Positions 1 through 8,366 of a stretch of 64,000 nucleotides of DNA are shown in pieces (the first letter of the stretch is position 1; each line of letters opens with the position of its first letter). The position numbers were made by a program, and so were the translations under genes. Source of the stretch: an uncultured Shimia sp. (GTDB lineage: Bacteria > Pseudomonadota > Alphaproteobacteria > Rhodobacterales > Rhodobacteraceae); assembly GCF_947493595.1 (NCBI RefSeq), contig NZ_CANLRL010000005.1, positions 179,493-243,492 of the forward strand, read 5' to 3'. Under the pieces are notes generated by a model. That model was given only the letters and a program-made list of their open reading frames with translations. It made no database searches and had not been told where the DNA came from.

Positions 1-285
1 GACGGTGTGATTGTGACGCGTCCGCTGAGCAATGACATCCTGCATGGGATTACGCGTAAGGCGGTGTTGCGGATGGCGGCTGAGGCGCAGCTGAAGATCG
101 AAGAGCGCCTGTTCACCGTTGAGGAAGCGCAGGGTGCGGATGAGGCGTTCACCACCTCCGCAAGTGCGTTTGTGATGCCAGTTGTGGAGATCGACGGCGT
201 GGCGCTGGGGGATGGCACACCGGGGCCAATTGCGACCCGCCTGCGCGAGATCTATCTGGACGAGAGCAAGAAGGCGGCGATCTGA
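1..285 (+). CDS. D-amino-acid aminotransferase, C-terminal part (cut by window start)
   Basis: The frame is open from base 1, so the gene begins before the window and only its last 94 codons are visible. The segment VTRPLSNDILHGITRKAV matches the C-terminal half of class IV PLP-dependent aminotransferases of the D-alanine aminotransferase type, which interconvert D-amino acids and 2-oxo acids in the cytoplasm to supply D-Ala and D-Glu for the cell wall. The TTSASAF stretch is the family's phosphate-binding region. It is followed by a strong terminator, so it probably ends its transcript. A branched-chain aminotransferase or aminodeoxychorismate lyase is less likely but cannot be excluded without the N-terminus. 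Confidence 0.8.
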   Translation, partial: DGVIVTRPLSNDILHGITRKAVLRMAAEAQLKIEERLFTVEEAQGADEAFTTSASAFVMPVVEIDGVALGDGTPGPIATRLREIYLDESKKAAI

Positions 286-315
286 GGATCGGCCTGACCG
301 AGAAAAATCAGGAAG

Positions 316-345
316 GGCTGGAGCGGCAACACTCCGGCCTTTTTT
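316..345 (+). terminator. Rho-independent terminator after the aminotransferase gene
   Basis: GGCTGGAG (316-323) pairs with CTCCGGCC (332-339) with one G-U pair, around an 8-base loop, and is followed by six T's (340-345). It lies 30 bases after the stop codon. Confidence 0.85.
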
Positions 346-543
346 GTGGGCTTAAGGCTGTGCCGATCACAGCAAAAGCGCAAAGCGTCCCGTGAGCGGG
401 GCATGGCATGCTGATTGTAAGCTAGGTGAGTGGTGGCAATCAGCATGAATAAAATCGAGTACACTCATGGTCGCCGAGAAAAGGTGCGGAGTCAACTAAA
501 GGTTGCTCACCGCGCCATTTCTCTGCCTAGTCCGTTGGATCGC

Positions 544-1845
544 TTAGCTTGTGCTGCGCGATTGGTGGCGTTGCCACAGCCACTCTGCCAGACGCCGGAT
601 GCCGATGCCGGTGCGAATCTCAAACGCCTCGTAGTGGAAATTGCGTTGGGAGACGCCCTGTTTCGGCAGGTCCTTGGACAGGGCGCGGCGCATTGGGACG
701 GGGCCACAGAAGAGCACTTTGCGGCTCGCGATGTCGTCCACCAGATCAGGCAAGGCGGCAGCTGTGAAGCGGCCGCGCTCGGCACTTTGCCAAAGCACCA
801 GTGTTAGGTTTGGCTTGGCCGCCGCCAGTGCCTCGAGTTCCGCCAGATGAGGCGCGTTCGATGTGTCCCGCACACAGTAGACCAGCGTGACCGGGGCTGC
901 GTCAGCTGGCAAAGCCTGTGCCAGAGCCACAAACGGGGTGACGCCCACGCCCGCTGCGATCCAGACCTGCGCCCCCTTGGCGCGTCCAAAGTGGCCGTAG
1001 GGACCATCCGCCTGAAGGGCTTGCCCTACTGCCAAGCTGCGTGAAACGCGGTTGGTCAAATCGCCCAGCGGCGCGACAGTGATGCGCAGACTGCCATCCT
1101 CGGTTGGTGCAGAGGAAATGGTGAAGGGGTGCGGCTCGTTCAGGCCTGCACCGGAGAAGCGGAAGAAGGCAAACTGGCCCGCACGATGGCGCAAGGGACG
1201 GCCGGTGGCTTTCATGTCCACGGCAATCGCTTCACCCTGTTTGGTCACAGCGGTGATTTCATAGCGCTTGCGCGGACGCATACCCCGCGGCGCGGAGGTC
1301 CAGGCATAAGCAACGGTGCCGATGATGCAAACCGCCCACATGTAGAGCCCCAGCGGGTCGCCGTTTTTAAAAGGCTTCAGAATGTAGAGATAGTGGAAGG
1401 CACCAAACAGGAAGAAAATCCCAATGAAGCGGTGGGTCCATTTCCACAGGTGATAGGGGATGAAGGTCGCAACCGTGATCACCACAAGCATCAGCAGACC
1501 ATAGAGGCTGACTTCTCCCAGTGTTTCCGCCAGATCGACCAGCATGGTTTCACGCCCCAGCCCCTTCATGTCGGCATCAATTGTGTCGTGCAGCAGAATG
1601 GCCACCATGGAGCCGATGCCGAGCCATTTGTGCAAGCGATATGATTGATCCATCGGACCAAAGATCATTTCAACGCCAGGCCAGCGGGTGGCGATCACAT
1701 GGGAAAACGCCATGGCGATGAGCGCGCCAAGACCGAGATATTGACTGAACAGCGCCAGGCCGTCGCGCCCCTGGGCAATTTCAGGCCACCACACAAACGG
1801 CAGCGCCAAAGCCACTGCCACCAAAAGAAGTCCGAGTTTTTTCAC
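544..1845 (-). CDS. Ferric-reductase-like transmembrane flavoprotein (FNR-type)
   Basis: A 433-residue membrane oxidoreductase. The N-terminal half has about six membrane segments (near residues 5-22, 33-52, 72-90, 112-132, 137-157, 167-183), with His72, His86, His138 and His151 as likely haem ligands. From about residue 195 comes a ferredoxin-NADP reductase fold: HPFTISSAP (239-247) for FAD and AAGVGVTPF (297-305) for the pyridine nucleotide. By family it passes electrons from NAD(P)H through FAD and haem across the membrane to ferric iron or another acceptor; the acceptor here is unknown. The start is GTG at 1845, preceded by a GGGAACAG ribosome site. It sits alone, downstream of a quinone oxidoreductase gene on the same strand. 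Confidence 0.82.
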   Translation of the reverse strand: MKKLGLLLVAVALALPFVWWPEIAQGRDGLALFSQYLGLGALIAMAFSHVIATRWPGVEMIFGPMDQSYRLHKWLGIGSMVAILLHDTIDADMKGLGRETMLVDLAETLGEVSLYGLLMLVVITVATFIPYHLWKWTHRFIGIFFLFGAFHYLYILKPFKNGDPLGLYMWAVCIIGTVAYAWTSAPRGMRPRKRYEITAVTKQGEAIAVDMKATGRPLRHRAGQFAFFRFSGAGLNEPHPFTISSAPTEDGSLRITVAPLGDLTNRVSRSLAVGQALQADGPYGHFGRAKGAQVWIAAGVGVTPFVALAQALPADAAPVTLVYCVRDTSNAPHLAELEALAAAKPNLTLVLWQSAERGRFTAAALPDLVDDIASRKVLFCGPVPMRRALSKDLPKQGVSQRNFHYEAFEIRTGIGIRRLAEWLWQRHQSRSTS

Positions 1846-1934
1846 AGTTCTGTTCCCACTTCGTGCCTAGGTCACACATGACCATCAGTTCGCGCGGCCT
1901 ACATGCCCCAGGGGCAGCCTCGGTGGGAAGGGGG

Positions 1935-1958
1935 TATTCCGCCAAAAATGGCGGAATA
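1935..1958. repeat. Perfect 9-bp inverted repeat between two minus-strand genes
   Basis: TATTCCGCC (1935-1943) and GGCGGAATA (1950-1958) are perfect complements around an A-rich 6-base loop. It lies 10 bases after the quinone oxidoreductase stop. There is no T-run on the exit side, so it is a stem-loop of uncertain role (mRNA 3' end protection or weak termination) rather than a textbook terminator. Confidence 0.6.
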
Positions 1959-1967
1959 AACCAGAGT

Positions 1968-2951
1968 TTAGGCCACTTTCATCACGATTTTGCCAATGTG
2001 GCCGTTGCTTTCCATACGCTGATGGGCCGCCACCGCGTCCGCCAGAGCAAACTCGCTGTCCATAACAGGCGCAACACGACCGCTTTCCAAGAGCGGCCAG
2101 ACATCGGCGCGCAGGGCGTCGGCAATCTTGGCTTTGGCGAGATCACTTTGCGGACGCAGGGTGGAGCCAGTGATGGTCAAACGGCGCATCATGACATGGG
2201 CAAAGTTGAGCTGAATCTGCGGACCTTGCAGGAAGGCGATTTGTACCAGACGCCCGTCATCGGCGAGAGATTTCACGTTGCGCGGCAGGTAGTCGCCGCC
2301 CACCATATCGAGGATCAGGTTTGCGCCACCTTCGGCACGCAGCACATCGACAAAATCCTCTGCGCGGTAGTTGATCGCTTTTTCGGCGCCAAGTTTCAGG
2401 CAGGCTTCGCACTTCTCGTCAGAGCCTGCGGTGGTGAACACACGTGCGCCAAAGGCGTTGGCCAGTTGGATGGCAGTTGTGCCAATGCCGGACGAGCCGC
2501 CGTGCACGAGGAACTTTTCGCCCGCTTTGAGACCACCACGCTGGAAGACGTTGGAATAGACGGTGAAGAACGTCTCCGGCAGGCAGGCCGCCTCTTTCAT
2601 GTCCATGCCTTTGGGCACTGGTAGGCAATGTGCAGCCGGTGTCAAAACATATTCGGCATAGCCGCCACCGGGCAGCAAGGCGCAAACCGCGTCACCTTCC
2701 ACCCACTCGCTTACACCTGCGCCAACAGCGGCAATCGTGCCCGAGGCCTCAAGGCCCGGCAGGTCGGAGGCATTGGGTGGCGGATTGTAGAGGCCCGCCC
2801 GTTGCAGCACGTCAGGCCGGTTCACCCCCGCATAGGCCACTTTGATCAGCACTTCGCCGGGGCCAGGTGTGGGAATCGGGCATTGCACCATTTGAAGCAC
2901 ATCCGCGGCACCGGGTTTGGAAATTTCAACGGCGTTCATGGTCTGTGACAT
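1968..2951 (-). CDS. NAD(P)H:quinone oxidoreductase, zinc-less MDR family (PIG3/QOR-like)
   Basis: A 327-residue medium-chain dehydrogenase/reductase. The N-terminal GroES-like domain contains VAYAGVNRPDVLQRAGLY; the Rossmann domain contains the VHGGSSGIGTTAIQLA nucleotide site, whose GSSGIGT form is typical of NADPH-using PIG3/QOR enzymes. The structural zinc cysteines of alcohol dehydrogenases are absent. It probably reduces quinones or enones in the cytosol. The chosen ATG at 2951 has AGGGAGACC just upstream; a longer frame to 3011 adds 20 residues of poor quality and is rejected. It faces away from the MFS gene that starts 126 bases away. Confidence 0.85.
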   Translation of the reverse strand: MSQTMNAVEISKPGAADVLQMVQCPIPTPGPGEVLIKVAYAGVNRPDVLQRAGLYNPPPNASDLPGLEASGTIAAVGAGVSEWVEGDAVCALLPGGGYAEYVLTPAAHCLPVPKGMDMKEAACLPETFFTVYSNVFQRGGLKAGEKFLVHGGSSGIGTTAIQLANAFGARVFTTAGSDEKCEACLKLGAEKAINYRAEDFVDVLRAEGGANLILDMVGGDYLPRNVKSLADDGRLVQIAFLQGPQIQLNFAHVMMRRLTITGSTLRPQSDLAKAKIADALRADVWPLLESGRVAPVMDSEFALADAVAAHQRMESNGHIGKIVMKVA

Positions 2952-3076
2952 GCTGGTCTCCCTGTGGTGTGCCCTCTGTCTACCAGAGCGCAGGCAATGG
3001 GGAACAGGCACTTTTGTCGCGCGGACGCTGCGACAGGTGCTCTTGCCCTTTGGTACATCAGGACTAGGGTGGCGCT

Positions 3077-4402
3077 ATGTTACGGATTCTCAAACACCCA
3101 GCCTTCGCCAGGTTGTTTGCCGCCCAAGTTGTGGCACTGGCAGGCACCGGACTATTGACCATCGCCCTGGGGCTTTTGGCATATGATCTGGCTGGTCCTG
3201 CGGCTGGTGCGGTTTTGGGCACGGCTTATGCCATTAAGATGGTGGCTTATGTCGGTCTGTCCCCGGTCCTGGGTGCGTTGGCGGCCCGCCTGCCCCGCCG
3301 TGGGGTTTTGATTTTTGCTGATTTGGTGCGGTTTGGCGTGGCGCTGTTTTTGCCGTTTGTGGACTCGGTGGCGCAGATCTATGTGCTGATCTTTTTGCTT
3401 CAAAGCGCGTCGGCGCTGTTTACGCCGACGTTTCAGGCCACCATTCCAGACATCCTGACCAAAGAAGAAGACTACACGCGGGCACTGTCGCTGTCGCGTT
3501 TGGCCTATGATCTGGAGAACCTGTTGTCGCCAGCACTGGCCGGTGTTTTGCTGCTGGTGATGAGCTATCATGGGCTGTTTGTAGGCACGGCCGCAGGCTT
3601 CTTGATCTCAACTCTGTTGATCCTGATGACAACGCTGCCGCCCCGCCCCAAAAGCAAAGACCGTCCGTTTCGCGAGCGCCTGACCCGCGGGGCGTGGATT
3701 TATCTGGCCACGCCTCGATTACGCGGATTGCTAGCGTTCAATATGGCCGCCGCGGCAAGTGTATCATACGTGCTTGTGAACACTGTGGTGTTGGTGCGCG
3801 ACAGCTACGGCATGGGGGAGACCGGCCTTGCGATGGCGATGGGGGCCTTTGGCGCGGGCAGCATGGCAGCGGCGTTGACGTTGCCACGCCTGTTGGAGCA
3901 ACTGCCGGACCGGCGGGTCATGGGCACCAGCGCAATTGCCTTGGCGGGCGTGACGGTCGCACATGGTCTGTGGATGCAAAGCGTTGGAATTTTAAGTTGG
4001 CCTGCGTTTTTGGGACTTTGGGCCGTGATTGGCGCGCTCTATTCCGCCATTCTGACACCCTCGGGGCGCTTGTTGCGCCGCTCGGCCCATTCAGAGGATC
4101 GCCCAGCCGTGTTCACCGCGCAGTTTGCCTTGAGCCACGTGTGTTGGCTGGGCGCTTATCCGCTGGCGGGGTGGAGCGCGACGCAAGGATCGCAAGCGCT
4201 GTCCTTGTTGGTGCTGGGGGCGCTTGGATTGGCGAGCACGGTTGTGGGGTATTGGGTGTGGACCCCGGCGCCCAAAGAGGTGATGCATGAGCATCCGGAG
4301 CTGCCAGACGACCATCCGCACCTTAAGGAACACGGCGGACGACGCCATGCCCATGCCATTGTGATTGATGACGAACACCACGCGTGGCCGACACACGGCT
4401 AA
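3077..4402 (+). CDS. MFS transporter with His-rich C-terminal tail
   Basis: A 441-residue, 12-segment major facilitator of the enterobactin-exporter/macrolide-efflux-like branch, judged by the compact N-terminus, the short loop at LAARLPRRGVLIFADL and the FTPTFQATIPDIL segment after helix 4. It would export a small molecule by proton antiport. The last 40 residues, after the last helix, hold about ten histidines plus several Asp/Glu (HEHPELPDDHPHLKEH and following), a pattern seen in metal-binding tails of transporters. The substrate cannot be told. It converges on the GntR gene, six bases from its end. Confidence 0.8.
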   Translation: MLRILKHPAFARLFAAQVVALAGTGLLTIALGLLAYDLAGPAAGAVLGTAYAIKMVAYVGLSPVLGALAARLPRRGVLIFADLVRFGVALFLPFVDSVAQIYVLIFLLQSASALFTPTFQATIPDILTKEEDYTRALSLSRLAYDLENLLSPALAGVLLLVMSYHGLFVGTAAGFLISTLLILMTTLPPRPKSKDRPFRERLTRGAWIYLATPRLRGLLAFNMAAAASVSYVLVNTVVLVRDSYGMGETGLAMAMGAFGAGSMAAALTLPRLLEQLPDRRVMGTSAIALAGVTVAHGLWMQSVGILSWPAFLGLWAVIGALYSAILTPSGRLLRRSAHSEDRPAVFTAQFALSHVCWLGAYPLAGWSATQGSQALSLLVLGALGLASTVVGYWVWTPAPKEVMHEHPELPDDHPHLKEHGGRRHAHAIVIDDEHHAWPTHG

Positions 4403-4408
4403 GATGAC

Positions 4409-5062
4409 TTAGCGCGCCAGCAGGCGCAGGCCTTGGGTCACGTCAGAGCGCACCGCAAGGCGCAGGCCGGGTTCGTCGCCGGCTTTGAGCGCGGCGATGA
4501 TCAGGCGATGGTAATGTGGCGGTTCGGTTTGACGCAGGCGGCCATAAAGTGCGCGCATGGTGGGACCAAGCTGTAGCCATACGGTTTCGGCCATGGCCAG
4601 CATCGCAGGGGCTTGAGCCCGCAAATAGAGTGTGCGGTGGAATTCGAGATTGGCCCGAATGTAAGCCACTGAGTCGCGGCGGCTGACGGCATCAGCCACT
4701 GTGCCATTGATCGCAATAAGGCGATCTATCAGCGCCATATGCGCGCGCGGCAAAGCCCGGCTGGCCAATTCGACTTCGATGAGAGCCCGCAGAGCGGCAA
4801 GTTCTTCAAGGCGCTCGCTGCTGAGTTCCGGCGTCGCCACCCGCCCGGAATTGGACAGGGTCAACGCGCCTTCGGCCACCAAACGGCGCACCGCTTCGCG
4901 GGCCGGGGTCATGGAGACTTCAAACTGCTTGCCAATGCCGCGCAGTGTCAGTGCGGCCCCGGGGGCAAGCTCGCCATACATGATGCTGGTGCGCAAAGCA
5001 CGATACACGCGGTCATGCGCGGCGGCGGATTGGTCTTGTGGCTGGCGACTGGTTGGGATCAT
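4409..5062 (-). CDS. GntR-family transcriptional regulator, FCD (FadR-like) type
   Basis: A 217-residue regulator. Residues about 19-85 form the GntR winged helix-turn-helix (YRALRTSIMYGELAPGAAL, then LRGIGKQFEVSMTPAREAVRRL). The rest is an all-helical FCD ligand domain with its usual Asp/His metal-site spacing. Members usually repress genes for uptake or breakdown of organic acids and respond to the acid. A perfect palindrome lies seven bases before its start, indicating autoregulation. No catabolic operon is attached; the nearest genes are the convergent MFS gene and the metallopeptidase gene upstream on the same strand, so the true targets may lie elsewhere. Confidence 0.88.
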   Translation of the reverse strand: MIPTSRQPQDQSAAAHDRVYRALRTSIMYGELAPGAALTLRGIGKQFEVSMTPAREAVRRLVAEGALTLSNSGRVATPELSSERLEELAALRALIEVELASRALPRAHMALIDRLIAINGTVADAVSRRDSVAYIRANLEFHRTLYLRAQAPAMLAMAETVWLQLGPTMRALYGRLRQTEPPHYHRLIIAALKAGDEPGLRLAVRSDVTQGLRLLAR

Positions 5063-5068
5063 GCCGCC

Positions 5069-5082
5069 TTTGTGATCACAAA
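5069..5082. promoter_or_regulatory. Palindromic operator before the GntR gene
   Basis: TTTGTGATCACAAA is a perfect 14-base palindrome 7 bases upstream of the regulator's ATG. The spacing and the TTGT/ACAA arms resemble FadR-subfamily operators. Its position over the ribosome-binding region suggests autorepression (inference). Confidence 0.65.
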
Positions 5083-5104
5083 CGCAAGAAAGGTCAATGC
5101 GGGG

Positions 5105-5797
5105 TCACGTCGTGAATTGGTAGCGATGCAGCTCCTGACCCTGGTTGCGCAGCCACAGGCGTGGGGTCTCATAAGGTCCATGAATGATGGTGACCTCGTT
5201 CCAAAACGCCTGAGAGTGGTTCATTTCCTTGAGGTGCGCCACTTCATGCGCGGCGACGTAGTCCAGCACATCAGGCGACGCCATGACCAAACGCCATGAA
5301 AACATCAGCGCACCGTTGGAGGTGCAGGACCCCCAGCGGGAGCGGGTGTCGCGCAGGGTGAGTTTGGTCGGCTGACGGCCAAGGCGCGCGCCGTAGTGAT
5401 CAACGGCTTCAACAAGTCGATGGCGGGCAAGCTCTTTCAGAAAGCCCTGCACTTTGCGCCCCACCTGCTCCGGCTTGCCTGGCACGGCAAGCTCATCCGC
5501 CCCCAACTGCACAGAGCGCCCTGCCCCTGGCACAATCAAGCGTGCACGCCCCGCAACGGGCACCGCAGCCCCATGCGCCGCCACAACCGTCGCCGGCTGT
5601 TGAGACACCTGCTTGCGCAGCCAGTCCTGCTTCTCATGGGCAAAAGCCATCGCCTCCCGATCCGACACGCCGGAAGGAATCGTCAGCGTCACCTTGCCAT
5701 CAAGTCGCGAGACTCTGAGGCTGATGCGCCGCGCACGGCTGGATCGGCGCAAAACCACCGTCACGGGAGGTGTTCCGGGGATGATATGTTGCGCCAT
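5105..5797 (-). CDS. YgjP/SprT-like zinc metallopeptidase (DUF45, M48 clan)
   Basis: A 230-residue protein with the DUF45 signature: RWGSC (154-158) followed by the zincin motif HEVAH (184-188) and a third ligand His194 in EMNHSQAFW. It has no signal peptide, so it is cytoplasmic. Family members bind zinc and are predicted peptidases, but substrates are poorly known; several are neighbours of restriction or repair genes, which is not the case here. Start ATG at 5797. It precedes the GntR gene on the same strand with a 42-base gap. Confidence 0.85.
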   Translation of the reverse strand: MAQHIIPGTPPVTVVLRRSSRARRISLRVSRLDGKVTLTIPSGVSDREAMAFAHEKQDWLRKQVSQQPATVVAAHGAAVPVAGRARLIVPGAGRSVQLGADELAVPGKPEQVGRKVQGFLKELARHRLVEAVDHYGARLGRQPTKLTLRDTRSRWGSCTSNGALMFSWRLVMASPDVLDYVAAHEVAHLKEMNHSQAFWNEVTIIHGPYETPRLWLRNQGQELHRYQFTT

Positions 5798-5905
5798 CTA
5801 CGCTCCTATAGAGACAATGCGATGTTACCCTTTGACACGGGGCCATTGTTATGGCACCTCCCCCAAATCGTCGAGAGAGACTCAACCGATTGAAGGGGAC
5901 AACCC

Positions 5906-6235
5906 ATGCCCAAGGAAGAATGGGGCGTCAAGCGCGTTTGCCCAACCACCGGCAAGCGATTCTATGACCTGAACAAAAACCCAGTCATCAGCCCCTACAC
6001 GGGCGATGTCGTGGAAGTAGAAGCCGGCAAGAGCCGGATGATTGCTGCTGACGAAGCTGATGCAGCAACATTGAAAGCCAAAGCGGCTGACGCGGACAAC
6101 GCGGATGACGTGTTGGATGATGATGACACCGTTGATCTGGAACTCGATGATGATGTTCTGGACGACGACGAAGATGACGACAATGTTTCGCTGGATGAAA
6201 TCGCGGATGTTGCGTCTGACGACGAAGAAAACTGA
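5906..6235 (+). CDS. TIGR02300-family FYDLN acidic protein
   Basis: A 109-residue protein that opens with EWGVKRVCPTTGKRFYDLNK, the signature of this alphaproteobacterial family of unknown function, followed by a tail of roughly 60 residues dominated by Asp and Glu (for example LDDDVLDDDEDDD). The head looks like a degenerate zinc-ribbon with one Cys and one usable Lys/Arg patch. Start ATG at 5906 follows GGGGACAACCC. It sits immediately upstream of tRNA-Ala, outside the island. Confidence 0.88.
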   Translation: MPKEEWGVKRVCPTTGKRFYDLNKNPVISPYTGDVVEVEAGKSRMIAADEADAATLKAKAADADNADDVLDDDDTVDLELDDDVLDDDEDDDNVSLDEIADVASDDEEN

Positions 6236-6252
6236 TCGTCGAAAAAAGTTAC

Positions 6253-6288
6253 ACCGGGGCGGAATTTTTCGCTTGAACCCGCCCCGGT
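6253..6288 (+). terminator. Long stem-loop after the FYDLN gene
   Basis: ACCGGGGCGG (6253-6262) is perfectly complementary to CCGCCCCGGT (6279-6288) across a 16-base loop, 18 bases after the stop codon. The stem is strong, but no T-tract follows, so it may be a Rho-assisted 3' end. Confidence 0.55.
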
Positions 6289-6334
6289 ATGCGCCTAATT
6301 AATCGCGCACAGGCAGAGATGCCAGACTGGTTTT

Positions 6335-6410
6335 GGGGCCTTAGCTCAGCTGGGAGAGCGCTTCGCTGGCAGCGAAGAGGTCAGGAGTTCGATCCTCCTA
6401 GGCTCCACCA
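6335..6410 (+). tRNA. tRNA-Ala (anticodon GGC)
   Basis: A 76-base cloverleaf. Acceptor arm GGGGCCT (6335-6341) pairs with AGGCTCC (6400-6406), then the discriminator A and an encoded CCA. The anticodon stem CTTCG/CGAAG encloses CTGGCAG, giving anticodon GGC. The T-arm carries GTTCGATC. The last bases of the gene form the left copy of the island's attachment repeat. Confidence 0.97.
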
Positions 6411-6414
6411 AACC
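6397..6414 (+). repeat. attL: left copy of the 18-bp attachment repeat
   Basis: CCTAGGCTCCACCAAACC covers the 3' end of tRNA-Ala plus four bases. The identical 18 bases recur at 33171-33188, beyond the integrase gene. Integration within a tRNA 3' end that leaves the tRNA intact is the usual result for P4-type tyrosine integrases. Confidence 0.9.
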
Positions 6415-6453
6415 TCACTGAAAACAAACATTTTTTTGTGGAGGCAGTGTTTT

Positions 6454-6476
6454 TGCCCCTAACGTGCCCCTAAATT
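6454..6476 (+). repeat. Left copy of the double TGCCCCTAA motif (candidate integrase arm site)
   Basis: The sequence TGCCCCTAAC-N-TGCCCCTAAATT recurs in the same orientation at 33022-33044, differing at one position. Both copies lie just inside an attachment repeat (40 bases here, 126 bases on the right). Short direct repeats beside the core are typical arm-type sites bound by the N-terminal domain of such integrases; this role is inferred. Confidence 0.6.
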
Positions 6477-7103
6477 GTTTCGGGTCGCAAGGCAGGATCA
6501 AGGCTGAACACTCCTGCGTCAACCTGCCACACTCGACACTCCCCACCCCCCGGCCTCACCCGACGACGCTCCACCTCGATCTATATGCCCCGCCGACAAA
6601 GCGAGGCATTTCTGGGCTTTTTGACTGCGCAGTCAGACAACCCAGGGAAAAAGCACCTCAAAAATCCTCAGAATCCCCCCTTTACTCCGTCGGCGCGGCG
6701 ATTGCGTGTAGAAAGACGGAGCGTCTCGTCAACGCAGGCGGTTCCGAATGACGCAGATGATGCAGTAGAGAACGCGGCGTCCAAGGGCCACGTCAGCCTC
6801 GATGGTGAGCTATCGGGTCAATAGTTATCCCATGCCGGTGGCATACGCCCAACACGAAGTTCATGTGCGCTGCCTTGACTAGAGGCCAACCAAGGCCAGT
6901 AATGCGCAGAAATCGGAATTTGCAAAGTCGTGTATCCAGGAGGCATGATGCGGGATGATCGGCCCAAAGCGGGCATTCCAACAAAGGTTGGAAAATGTCC
7001 GCTTTGGAGCGCGTAAGCGATTATCTGTGCCGCAAAACGCTGGTTCGACAATCAAGCATTCCGTCGTGCCGGGGGGCGGCGACAGTCTTCCAATTCTGCA
7101 GCC
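6477..7103. other. Left-end island stretch without a recognisable gene
   Basis: About 630 bases hold only short frames of unconvincing composition. The part near 6950-7060 includes segments such as GGCCCAAAGCGGGCATTCC and TGTCCGCTTTGGAG that resemble the worn intergenic filler common in Rhodobacterales genomes. I see no intact gene, RNA or terminator here. Confidence 0.5.
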
Positions 7104-8345
7104 TCAGGCTCTCGCGGAGACACCGTTTTGGTAGGTTTGCAGGTCCGCAAACAGGGCCTGTCCTGTAGGAACATTTTGTCGATCGCAAAACTCCCGCCAA
7201 ATTGCGCCAAACGGGAGGTCCTTGAACTCCTCGGTCAACACAAGCCGGCTTGTGAAATCCAAATTGTCTTCGGCCTGCCTTAGATCCGCGATTGGCAACA
7301 GCAACGCGCGTAGAAGTGCTTTTTGCATGTTGCGTGTGCCAATTACCCAGGCCGCTGTTCTGCTAATGGTCGCGTCAAAGAAATCCAGCCCGATGTGCGT
7401 GCGTCCCAATAGGTCAGATGTCACCAGCTCCTGCGCCATCATGAGGATATCGTCGTTTTGCAAAATGACGTGATCGCTGTCCCAGCGCATGGGCCGAGAG
7501 ACATGCAGCAAAATTTCATCGACGGACAGGGCGACAGAACTCAGTTTGTCGGCAACGTTTTCAGTCGGATGGAAGTGCCCCATGTCGAGGCAAAGTACGG
7601 TGCTGTTGCGGATCGCATACCCAAGATAGAACTCATGGCTTCCAACCGTGCAGGCTTCCACACCGATCCCGAACAACTTACTTTCCACTGCATCAAGCAT
7701 GCGTTTTTTGTCGAACTTGGTTTCCAGCATGGCATCAAGAGAGGCTTCCAGCCTCGCCCGCGCTGCCATTCGATCGATTGGGTTGTCCTTGTAGCCGTCA
7801 GGCACCCAGATGTTGTTGATGGCCGGGCTGCCAAGCGCGTCCCCCATCTGTGCAGCGATCTCACGGGTGCGTTTGCCATGTTCGATCCAGAATTCACGAA
7901 TGCCTTGGTCTGGATGGCTCAAAGTCAGGTTATCGTCAGCCTTGGCGTGCGCAAAAAACGTCGGATTGAAGTCAAGGCCGATACCCTGTGACTTTGCCCA
8001 GTCGACCCAGGAGGCGAAGTGATGAAACTCGATCTCATCACGGTCCGGAGTTTCATCTGTGTCGAGATAGATCGCGTGCAGATTCAGACGGTGACTGCCG
8101 GGAATCCGCGAATACGCAAAATCCAAATCGGCACGGAGTTGTTCGGGCGACGTAGCCCGGCCCGGGTGGTTGCCTGTCGCTTGTATGCCGCCTCCTGAGG
8201 TCCCGGTTTGCTTTTCAAATCCCACGACATCATCGCCTTGCCAGCAATGCATCGAAATCGGGATTGTTGCCAAGGCTGCCAGCGCAGCCTCGGTGTCCAC
8301 ATTCCAGTCGGCAAAATGTGCCTTGGCTGATTCATAAGGTGTCAC
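7104..8345 (-). CDS. rhaI: L-rhamnose isomerase (E. coli RhaA type)
   Basis: A 413-residue enzyme that converts L-rhamnose to L-rhamnulose in the cytoplasm. It aligns along its whole length with E. coli RhaA (419 residues), including SMHCWQGDDVVGFE, GGIQATGN, RLNLHAIYLDTDETPDRD, VESKLFGIG, LDMGHFHPTE and HIGLDFFDA; the last motifs carry the metal ligands. The start is GTG at 8345, with GGGAGGA five bases before it. It lies 21 bases after rhaD in the same transcript. The R. leguminosarum name rhaI is used because the rest of the cluster follows that scheme. Confidence 0.95.
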   Translation of the reverse strand: MTPYESAKAHFADWNVDTEAALAALATIPISMHCWQGDDVVGFEKQTGTSGGGIQATGNHPGRATSPEQLRADLDFAYSRIPGSHRLNLHAIYLDTDETPDRDEIEFHHFASWVDWAKSQGIGLDFNPTFFAHAKADDNLTLSHPDQGIREFWIEHGKRTREIAAQMGDALGSPAINNIWVPDGYKDNPIDRMAARARLEASLDAMLETKFDKKRMLDAVESKLFGIGVEACTVGSHEFYLGYAIRNSTVLCLDMGHFHPTENVADKLSSVALSVDEILLHVSRPMRWDSDHVILQNDDILMMAQELVTSDLLGRTHIGLDFFDATISRTAAWVIGTRNMQKALLRALLLPIADLRQAEDNLDFTSRLVLTEEFKDLPFGAIWREFCDRQNVPTGQALFADLQTYQNGVSARA

Positions 8346-8366
8346 GGTATTCCTCCCGAATTCAGC

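Noticed and set aside
6464-6824. Short + strand frames at the island's left end
   Set aside because: Composition is not protein-like, there is no ribosome site, and they run over the likely integrase arm site.
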